From an uncultured Gardnerella sp. (GTDB taxonomy: Bacteria; Actinomycetota; Actinomycetes; Actinomycetales; Bifidobacteriaceae): a DNA stretch of 5,876 nucleotides. The notes beneath the pieces were generated by a model. That model ran no database searches, was not told where the DNA came from, and was given only the letters and a program-made list of their open reading frames with translations. The translations under genes and the position numbers were made by a program. Shown here piece after piece: positions 1 through 5,394 of the stretch; the first letter of the stretch is position 1; every line of letters starts with the position of its first letter. The stretch covers positions 1-5,876 of the forward strand of contig CAMXWX010000056.1 in NCBI GenBank assembly GCA_947252975.1, given 5' to 3'.

Positions 1-496
1 GATCTGCTTTAAGCTGATTAGCAATATCGGTATAAGTTTTAGGACTATGCTTACCTTTTTCAGATAAATCTTCTCCAAAATGAAGAAAATCAAAACAATC
101 AAAAATACCAACTCTTTTTAAAGCTGGAATACACAAGCGTTTAGAAAGAGTTGTGGCAAGAAAAAGCTTTACACCATTAGAATGCAAATAATGCACATAT
201 TCATACGCGCCTTTTCTTAGCGGAAGATGATTAGCATAAGCGTCAAAAGCCATATCTGACCACTCCTTCATCAAAGCTTCAGGAGAATCAGTGAACCCGT
301 AATTTTTAATAACATATTCTGCAATTTGTCTAGGATTCATTGTTGCAGTTGTACTAGCAAAGATTGAGGGAACGCTCATACCACGTTTCGCAAAACTTAC
401 TCGATCAATATCATCCCAAACGCTTAAAGAATCAAGTAATGTGCCGTCAAAATCAAAAATCGCTGCAACAATAGACGAATTATTTTGTAAATCCAT
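1..496 (-). CDS. HAD-superfamily phosphatase, beta-phosphoglucomutase-like (partial, C-terminus outside window)
   Basis: The first 165 codons are visible and the frame runs off the left edge. Motif I of the haloacid dehalogenase superfamily is DFDGTLLDS at residues 15-23, with D15 the expected nucleophile and D17 the acid/base. A helical cap of about 70 residues follows, then the motif II strand LFLATT with T115 as phosphate-binding residue, and K149 in GKHSP as the motif III lysine. The motif IV aspartates would lie beyond the window. This layout, with the cap between motifs I and II, is that of beta-phosphoglucomutase and phosphoglycolate phosphatase relatives, cytoplasmic Mg-dependent phosphatases or mutases; the substrate cannot be read from sequence. 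The ATG lies 17 bases inside the end of recN and has AGGAAG seven bases upstream, so it is probably translated by coupling to recN. No other plausible start exists before Met40, which lies beyond motif I. Confidence 0.88.
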   Translation of the reverse strand, partial: MDLQNNSSIVAAIFDFDGTLLDSLSVWDDIDRVSFAKRGMSVPSIFASTTATMNPRQIAEYVIKNYGFTDSPEALMKEWSDMAFDAYANHLPLRKGAYEYVHYLHSNGVKLFLATTLSKRLCIPALKRVGIFDCFDFLHFGEDLSEKGKHSPKTYTDIANQLKAD

Positions 497-2273
497 CAAT
501 GATCTTCCTACTTGCATTCAATAGTTCACGAGCATGTTCTAGTGAAGTTTTTGATTCACTTCCATCAAGCATCCTAGCAATCTCTTGTTCACGCATCAAA
601 TCATTAAGCTCAATAACAGAAGTATTTGCAACTTTAGCAAAAGAGCTATTCTCGCTATTATCGTCATTTTCAACAAGATTTTTTTGTACTGCAAATTGTA
701 CATCTGCAAAAGAAGCAACCTGAGCTAAATGAGTAACAACAATAACTTGAGCATGTTTAGAAAGTTGAGCCAAACGTTTACCTAGCTCTACTGCCGCAAC
801 ACCACCAACACCAGAATCTACTTCGTCGAAAATAAATGTCATATTTTCTTCGTCGCAATCTGTCAACTTCGCAATAACAAGCTCAATTGCAAGCATAAGC
901 CTACTTAATTCACCACCAGAAGCACTTTTGCTCATCGGCAAATCTGAAGAAGCAGGAAATGGTCGGAACAAAAACTCTACATCATCACATCCGTTAGCAT
1001 CAAGCGGAATAGAACCAGATAAATCTTCGCAACGCTTATTTACACTGATAATTAATTGAGCACCTGGCATGGCCAAAGAGTTTAATTCTTCACTAACTAA
1101 AGTGCCAAAATCATGAGCTGCATTTAAACGAGTTTTATATAATTCTTCAGCAAGTTTAAGAGCATCATCATATCGTTGAGCACATTTAGCACGCGCTTTG
1201 GCAATAGCTTCAGGAGAATCATCTAAATCTTCAAGTTCAAACTGAGCTTTTTCGGACCAATCAAGTACATCATCTAATGTTGGGCCCCACCTACGAGTTA
1301 AATCAGTAAGATCATGAATACGAGAATTTAAATCATCTAAATCTTTTTCACTTACATCGATATCCAACTGTTGAGCAAGCTGCATTACGATATCGTCAAG
1401 TTGAGCATGAATATCGTCAAGTTGATTTGCAATAGAATTGAAAGAATCATCTACACGAATATTTCGTAATGCTTGAGAAGCTTTATCTACAAGGAAACAA
1501 GCATCTTCAGATGATTCTGAAGCACCACAATCTATTTGACTGGAATCAAGGGATGCGAGCGCAATGCTCACTGCTTTGACAATTTGAGCAGAATTCTCAA
1601 TTCTTTCTCTTTTTGCGCGCAATTCTTTATCTTCATTAGGGAGAGGATTCACATCTCGTATTCGCGCTAATGATTCTCTAAGGTAATCTGCACGTTGCCG
1701 TGAAGAAGACGCTTGATTTTCTAGTCGGTTACATGTTTCTTTAGCATCTTTCCACGCTTGATACGCACATGCGTATTGCTTAAGTAATTCACTATTTTTA
1801 GATACAGTATCAAGCAATTCGCGTTGTTTTGAATTTGTTGCTATGCGTAATTGGTCACTTTGTCCATGAATCACTATCAATCGAGAACATACTTGTTCAA
1901 GAACTGTTTTTGGTACTGCGAAACCAGAAATTGTTGCTCTTGAACGACCTTCTTGTGGTACTGTTCTAGAAACATACATATCTGATTTATTTTCGTCATT
2001 TTCTGAAGGCTCTAATTCAATACCGGATTTGCCAACAGCATCTACTAATTCACTTGTTTTAGGAATACTAAATATGCCTTGGACCCACGCTTCTTTAGCA
2101 TTTGGAGAAATCCTTGCAACTTCTGCTTTGGATCCAGAAATAAGCTTGATAGCACTTAAAAGCATTGACTTTCCGGCACCTGTTTCGCCCGTAATAGCTG
2201 TCATGTGAGACGAAGGAGTAATAAGCGCATGTGAAATTGGCCCAAGATTACGTATTTCTAACTCTTCAAGCAC
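480..2273 (-). CDS. recN: DNA repair protein RecN
   Basis: RecN is a cytoplasmic SMC-like ATPase that acts early in recombinational repair of double-strand breaks. The protein is 597 residues, slightly long for a family usually near 550-590. Walker A GETGAGKS is at 29-36. The family block IHGQSDQL is at 135-142, where actinobacterial members have a similar HGQNDQ-type sequence. The ABC signature SGGELSR is at 452-458, Walker B with catalytic glutamate is IFDEVDSGVGG at 481-491, and the H-loop histidine is H515. Residues about 155-390 are charged, helix-rich and Leu/Ala-patterned, as expected for the coiled-coil arms. The start is GTG at 2273, supported by GAGG six bases upstream and by the conserved N-terminus LEELEIRNLGPI. 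It follows nadK after 54 AT-rich bases in which I see neither a LexA-type box nor a convincing promoter, so read-through from upstream is likely. The 3' end overlaps the next gene by 17 bases. Confidence 0.97.
   Translation of the reverse strand: MLEELEIRNLGPISHALITPSSHMTAITGETGAGKSMLLSAIKLISGSKAEVARISPNAKEAWVQGIFSIPKTSELVDAVGKSGIELEPSENDENKSDMYVSRTVPQEGRSRATISGFAVPKTVLEQVCSRLIVIHGQSDQLRIATNSKQRELLDTVSKNSELLKQYACAYQAWKDAKETCNRLENQASSSRQRADYLRESLARIRDVNPLPNEDKELRAKRERIENSAQIVKAVSIALASLDSSQIDCGASESSEDACFLVDKASQALRNIRVDDSFNSIANQLDDIHAQLDDIVMQLAQQLDIDVSEKDLDDLNSRIHDLTDLTRRWGPTLDDVLDWSEKAQFELEDLDDSPEAIAKARAKCAQRYDDALKLAEELYKTRLNAAHDFGTLVSEELNSLAMPGAQLIISVNKRCEDLSGSIPLDANGCDDVEFLFRPFPASSDLPMSKSASGGELSRLMLAIELVIAKLTDCDEENMTFIFDEVDSGVGGVAAVELGKRLAQLSKHAQVIVVTHLAQVASFADVQFAVQKNLVENDDNSENSSFAKVANTSVIELNDLMREQEIARMLDGSESKTSLEHARELLNASRKIIDGFTK
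504..509 (-). promoter_or_regulatory. Ribosome binding site for the HAD gene, inside the recN 3' end
   Basis: AGGAAG on the minus strand, seven bases before the ATG at 496. It lies within recN coding sequence, so ribosomes finishing recN would pass over it. It fixes the start of the downstream HAD gene. Confidence 0.6.
1390..1425. repeat. 15-base direct repeat with 21-base period in recN
   Basis: ATATCGTCAAGTTGA occurs at 1390-1404 and 1411-1425 on the plus strand. In RecN it encodes QLDDI at residues 284-288 and 291-295, one heptad apart in the predicted coiled-coil arm. The 21-base period equals exactly seven codons, so it adds one heptad without disturbing the coil register. Confidence 0.8.
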
Positions 2274-2279
2274 GCTGTA

Positions 2280-2283
2280 CCTC
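2280..2283 (-). promoter_or_regulatory. Ribosome binding site deciding the GTG start of recN
   Basis: GAGG on the minus strand with a six-base spacer to the GTG at 2273-2271. The first ATG in frame is at codon 24, inside the nucleotide-binding fold and just before Walker A, so GTG is the only sensible start. Confidence 0.65.
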
Positions 2284-2327
2284 GTTTTATAAATGCTATA
2301 TTTAATATTATTTTCTACTTAAATAAT

Positions 2328-3251
2328 TCATTTTAAAGAATTATTATTGTGCTCACGCCATCCAACTATTGGCAAATCAAATTTTGTAACTAAACGCTTC
2401 GTAAAAGGAGCGCCAGAAAGTCTAGCTAATAATAGCTCATCTTTTGATTGACGAACTTGAATCCTTGATCCCTGAGGGAGCGCACGCTGTCTTCTACCGT
2501 CGCAACAAATCCAACCTCCAGAAGACGATTCATTAAGAATGTCAATAGTAAAAGTAGAACCGGCACCAATAATTAGAGGACGCGCAAAAAGAGCATGAGC
2601 AGCTAATGGCACTAATTGCAATGCTTCTACATTTGGCCACATAATTGATCCACCTGCTGAAAATGCGTAAGCTGTGGAACCAGTAGGAGTTGAAACTATT
2701 ACACCATCGCAACCAAAAGATGACATTTCAACATCGTCTACTCGTATTGAAAGTTCTACCATTCGACCTCTGTCTTCGCGATCAAGAGTTATATCGTTCA
2801 ACGCCCAATCACTTAAAGGCTCGCTTTCGCCAGGAAGCCACACATCTACATGAGCTTCCATTCTCCTGTCAATAGTGTAATCCTTGTTTGCAATTCTACG
2901 AATAGCATCATTAATTTGAAAACTTTCGAATTCTGCCAAAAAACCAACATGGCCAAGATTTATGCCGATAATTGGAACAGTAGTACAATGCACTAACTCA
3001 GCAGCCTGAAGCATGGTGCCATCTCCCCCAAGTACCACAACTATTTCTGTATTTTCGTCAACTATACGAGTAGTTTTTTTAGCAAAATCAGACACAGAAG
3101 CACTGTTGAATACGTCAACAACGAATCCAGCTTTAATAAGTTGAGTCTTGACTTGATTTACCACATTACTGTGAACATCGATCCTAGCGTGAGTAACTAC
3201 AAGAGCACGACGAGCCGCCGAAGCGGAATTAGTATCGAAATGTTCCTGCAT
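2328..3251 (-). CDS. nadK: NAD kinase (ATP/polyphosphate-NAD kinase)
   Basis: NAD kinase phosphorylates NAD to NADP in the cytoplasm, the only known route to NADP in most bacteria. With the start chosen here the protein is 307 residues, a normal length for actinobacterial NadK/PpnK. The GGDGT motif is at 75-79, within VVVLGGDGTML; NLGHVGFLAE at 98-107 is the second family block; the N152-D153 pair sits in LNDITLD; and the nucleotide-binding block DGVIVSTPTGSTAY is at 182-195. The C-terminal FTKRLVTKFDLPIVGWR is the tail typical of actinobacterial members. ATG at 3251 is preferred over an in-frame TTG ten codons upstream because GAAGGGG stands six bases before it and the TTG has no comparable site. 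The gene follows tlyA after a 97-base gap and precedes recN, the order known from other actinobacteria. All key motifs are intact. Confidence 0.96.
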   Translation of the reverse strand: MQEHFDTNSASAARRALVVTHARIDVHSNVVNQVKTQLIKAGFVVDVFNSASVSDFAKKTTRIVDENTEIVVVLGGDGTMLQAAELVHCTTVPIIGINLGHVGFLAEFESFQINDAIRRIANKDYTIDRRMEAHVDVWLPGESEPLSDWALNDITLDREDRGRMVELSIRVDDVEMSSFGCDGVIVSTPTGSTAYAFSAGGSIMWPNVEALQLVPLAAHALFARPLIIGAGSTFTIDILNESSSGGWICCDGRRQRALPQGSRIQVRQSKDELLLARLSGAPFTKRLVTKFDLPIVGWREHNNNSLK

Positions 3252-3257
3252 ATACAG

Positions 3258-3264
3258 CCCCTTC
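3258..3264 (-). promoter_or_regulatory. Strong ribosome binding site deciding the nadK start
   Basis: GAAGGGG on the minus strand, six bases before the ATG at 3251. It lies inside the N-terminal extension that a TTG start at 3281 would create, so that longer reading is unlikely. Confidence 0.7.
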
Positions 3265-3289
3265 GTACTGTTTAAACACAACTACTACT

Positions 3290-3318
3290 ATTGTAATTGT
3301 TAGGATACATATTGAAAA
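3290..3318 (-). promoter_or_regulatory. Possible internal promoter before nadK
   Basis: On the minus strand a -35-like TTTTCA (3313-3318, 4 of 6 to consensus) and a -10-like TACAAT (3290-3295, 5 of 6) are 17 bases apart, in the 97-base gap between tlyA and nadK. Initiation would fall near 3283, leaving room for the GAAGGGG site of nadK and placing the alternative TTG start almost at the transcript end. AT-rich gaps give such matches by chance, so this is only a candidate. Confidence 0.33.
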
Positions 3319-3330
3319 ATGTTAAACATT
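3318..3330. repeat. Short dyad AATGTT-A-AACATT in the tlyA-nadK gap
   Basis: A perfect inverted repeat with six-base arms around one central base, flanked by further inverted ATTGAA and TTCAAT at 3311-3316 and 3329-3334 that are not symmetric about the same centre. It touches the -35 of the candidate nadK promoter, the place of an operator, but it is AT-rich and short. As RNA it would form only a weak hairpin without a U-tract, so it is not called a terminator. Confidence 0.3.
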
Positions 3331-3348
3331 CAATGATTAACTTATTTC

Positions 3349-4152
3349 TTATTTCTCGTAACGCGCATAAAGAAGATACTCCGTATTGCCATGTGTTCCT
3401 TCAATAGGAGATTCACAAGAGGAGATAACCTTTAGACCGTTTTGATTTGCACAACTTTTTATTGTTTCTAAAGCTTTAATTTTTAAAGTTTCGTCAGTTA
3501 CTATTCCACCTTTTCCAAGGTTTCCTTTTCCTACTTCAAATTGCGGCTTAACTAAAAGCACAATATCTGCATGCAATTGAGCTATTCTAGAAATTACTGG
3601 AATAACAAGCGTTAGAGAAATAAAAGAAACGTCAGAAACTATAAGATTTGGCTTATATGGCAAGTTTTCTTCGTACACATTTCGAATATTTACACCGCTC
3701 ATTTCAATTACATGTGAATTGTTAGCTATTTTTGGATGTAATTGACCATGACCAACATCTAAAGCTATTACAGAATGAACGCCTCTTTGCAAAAGAACGT
3801 CGCAAAAACCGCCCGTTGATGCACCTATATCTAGAGCTTTAGTTGATTTGGAAGTAGTTAAACCATTTTTAGAAAACGCTTCGAAGGCACCTTCTAACTT
3901 AAGCGCTCCGCGAGAAACGTATCTAATACAAGATTGCGTATTTTTTGATTCATTGATTGTTATTGCATGTGAATTGTTTACTAAAAATGAGGATTTTGTA
4001 ATATTTCGATTGTCAACACTCACTACGCCAGCACGAATTAAACGCTGAGCAGTTGTCCTACTTTCTGCTAAACCACGCTTAACCAAAGCGCAATCTAAAC
4101 GTTGTGAAATATTGCTATTTGAAAGTTTACTTAAATCCTCATTTACAGTCAT
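3349..4152 (-). CDS. tlyA: TlyA family rRNA (cytidine-2'-O)-methyltransferase
   Basis: TlyA proteins use S-adenosylmethionine to 2'-O-methylate C1409 of 16S rRNA and C1920 of 23S rRNA; loss in mycobacteria gives capreomycin and viomycin resistance. The protein has 267 residues, the usual length. An N-terminal S4-type RNA-binding domain covers about 17-72 (RLDCALVKRGLAESRTTAQR). A Rossmann methyltransferase domain follows, with the SAM loop ALDIGASTGGF at 106-116 and the acidic LDVGHG at 131-136. The catalytic tetrad known from the mycobacterial enzyme appears as K85 (RGALK), D174 (VSDVSF), K202 (VKPQFEVG) and E258 (GNTEY), so the enzyme should be active. The ATG at 4152 overlaps the stop of the upstream HAD gene as ATGA, and GGAG stands eight bases before it, which implies translational coupling. 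Older annotation as a hemolysin is a family misnomer. Whether this protein modifies one or both rRNAs cannot be settled by reading. Confidence 0.95.
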   Translation of the reverse strand: MTVNEDLSKLSNSNISQRLDCALVKRGLAESRTTAQRLIRAGVVSVDNRNITKSSFLVNNSHAITINESKNTQSCIRYVSRGALKLEGAFEAFSKNGLTTSKSTKALDIGASTGGFCDVLLQRGVHSVIALDVGHGQLHPKIANNSHVIEMSGVNIRNVYEENLPYKPNLIVSDVSFISLTLVIPVISRIAQLHADIVLLVKPQFEVGKGNLGKGGIVTDETLKIKALETIKSCANQNGLKVISSCESPIEGTHGNTEYLLYARYEK

Positions 4153-5249
4153 AAGGAAAACTCCGGAAGAGTATAATTTTCCATATTTTCACCGCAATCT
4201 TGCAAACTCCATGCCAGCGCACAAGCAGCTCTCAAAGCATTGCAATCGTTGGTGTTATTAACTTCAATAATATTATTATTCACAACTCTTGCTATAGCAT
4301 CTTCACAAGTAAAAGTAGTACCGTTAACGCGTTCAGGAGCATTATGAGATTCGTTTAATCCTCGCAAGTCTTTAGAAACAAAACTTGGACGCAAATGTTT
4401 TGGTGCAAGCATAAGCATGCGAGGATCTGTAACTCCAGTAAGAACAAGTAAAGAAGCATAGCCTCCTCTTGTCCCAGCCTCAATATCAGTATCTAAACGA
4501 TCTCCAACTGCTAATGAATGCTCAATACTAATTACAGGATTCCCATACTCGTCTTTTTCAGTGTATTCTTCACATTCAGAATCATCATGCTTAGCATTAG
4601 CAGCAACCAAAAACCTTGCTTCATCATACATTGCAGATTCTGGTTTTCCAGCAGACGAAATAGGCTCCACACCCGTAGCATTAATAACAGCTTGAATCAT
4701 GGAACCGCATCCAGGAGCAATACCATGCTCTCTTGGAATAGTTAAGTCGCGGTTAGTAACGAAATATTTTGCACCATGCTCAACAGCGAAAGAAACTTCC
4801 GCCATTTCTTGCCAAGTCATTTGAGGATACCAGCCTTGAATAACAGCTTTAGGATTATCTTCGCACGAATCTACAAGCTCTAATCCTACGCGTTGCACTT
4901 CTTGACGCAAATGTTCAGCGCCGAGAACAAGAACTTTAGATCCTTTCTCAACATTGCGAGCTACCATTCTTGCTGCAACAACAGAAGACGTTATAATCTG
5001 CCATGGTTCTACTTTTAAACCAAAACTTTCCAGTTGTTTTGCAACAACAGATTGGAAACGCGAAGAATTATTAGTTGTGTATTCAATTGCCATTCCATTT
5101 TTTTGCGCAAACAAAATGGAATCAGACGCATATTCAACAGCATTTCCACCACGATATACAACACCATCTAAATCAAGCAGTGCTAGACGAAATGCATCGC
5201 TTAACGGACGATTACATGAAGAAAAATTCTTTTTCGTTTCAACTTGCAT
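4149..5249 (-). CDS. HAD-IIA (NagD-like) sugar/polyol-phosphate phosphatase
   Basis: A 366-residue cytoplasmic phosphatase of HAD subfamily IIA, with a large cap inserted between motifs II and III. Motif I is DLDGVVYRG at 26-34 (D26 nucleophile, D28 acid/base), motif II TTNNSSR at 58-64, motif III lysine K202 in SAGKPE, and motif IV VGDRLDTDIEAG at 248-259. The syntenic mycobacterial protein next to tlyA (Rv1692) is described as a glycerol-3-phosphate phosphatase; that substrate is a reasonable but unproven guess here, and 4-nitrophenylphosphatase or phosphoglycolate phosphatase are names used for the same family. Residues about 220-246 form an acidic insertion before motif IV, and an Asn-rich, divergent extension of about 65 residues follows the catalytic core. 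ATG at 5249 is chosen because GAGG lies six bases upstream; an ATG four codons earlier (5261) has no such site. The gene heads the probable operon and its stop overlaps the tlyA start by four bases. Confidence 0.92.
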   Translation of the reverse strand: MQVETKKNFSSCNRPLSDAFRLALLDLDGVVYRGGNAVEYASDSILFAQKNGMAIEYTTNNSSRFQSVVAKQLESFGLKVEPWQIITSSVVAARMVARNVEKGSKVLVLGAEHLRQEVQRVGLELVDSCEDNPKAVIQGWYPQMTWQEMAEVSFAVEHGAKYFVTNRDLTIPREHGIAPGCGSMIQAVINATGVEPISSAGKPESAMYDEARFLVAANAKHDDSECEEYTEKDEYGNPVISIEHSLAVGDRLDTDIEAGTRGGYASLLVLTGVTDPRMLMLAPKHLRPSFVSKDLRGLNESHNAPERVNGTTFTCEDAIARVVNNNIIEVNNTNDCNALRAACALAWSLQDCGENMENYTLPEFSL

Positions 5250-5255
5250 ACTATA

Positions 5256-5259
5256 CCTC
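5256..5259 (-). promoter_or_regulatory. Ribosome binding site deciding the NagD-like gene start
   Basis: GAGG on the minus strand, six bases before the ATG at 5249. It overlaps the alternative ATG at 5261-5259, which lacks a purine-rich site of its own, so the shorter protein is preferred. Confidence 0.6.
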
Positions 5260-5298
5260 ATTTAAGTTTGCTAAACACTGCACTTAATTTAGATTCAA

Positions 5299-5328
5299 AT
5301 TTTATTAAGCCTATTTTATAAATATCAA
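5299..5328 (-). promoter_or_regulatory. Probable promoter of the HAD-tlyA-nadK-recN operon
   Basis: On the minus strand TTGATA (5323-5328, 5 of 6 to the -35 consensus) and TAAAAT (5299-5304, 5 of 6 to the -10 consensus) are separated by 18 bases. Initiation near 5292 would give a leader of about 43 bases before the ATG at 5249. It lies just after the hairpin that follows the TPR gene, where a new transcription unit would start. A second TATAAA at about 5316-5321, with TTGCTG 17 bases upstream, overlaps it and is a weaker alternative. Confidence 0.5.
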
Positions 5329-5343
5329 CTCTTAAAGCAGCAA

Positions 5344-5374
5344 GTGCCCGGCTTACTTAAAAGCAGCCGGGCGC
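5344..5374 (-). terminator. GC-rich hairpin after the TPR gene, likely terminator
   Basis: GCCCGGCT (5346-5353) and AGCCGGGC (5365-5372) form a perfect eight-base stem, extended by one T-G wobble and one G-C pair to ten, around an 11-base loop. It starts about 20 bases after the stop codon of the TPR gene in an otherwise AT-rich gap. On the minus strand the downstream sequence (ACTTGCTGCTTT) lacks a clear T-run, so this is an imperfect intrinsic terminator; an RNA 3'-end stabiliser is an alternative. The plus strand also has no T-run after it. Confidence 0.6.
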
Positions 5375-5394
5375 AAATATTCAAATGTTACGAA

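Noticed and set aside
2284..2327. TATAAA just before recN as a -10 element
   Set aside because: No acceptable -35 is found at 16-18 bases, and initiation would fall on the recN ribosome binding site or within a few bases of the start.
3311..3334. Hairpin in the tlyA-nadK gap as a terminator for tlyA
   Set aside because: The arms are AT-rich, the inner dyad leaves almost no loop and there is no T-run after it, so a stable terminator is not credible.
3349..4152. TlyA as a hemolysin or virulence factor
   Set aside because: The S4 domain, SAM loop and complete K-D-K-E tetrad identify an rRNA 2'-O-methyltransferase. The hemolysin label is historical.
4954..5265. Open frames on the plus strand opposite the phosphatase, tlyA, nadK and recN genes
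   Set aside because: They are short, show no recognisable domain and lie wholly or almost wholly antisense to genes with complete family motifs. They are chance frames in AT-rich coding DNA.
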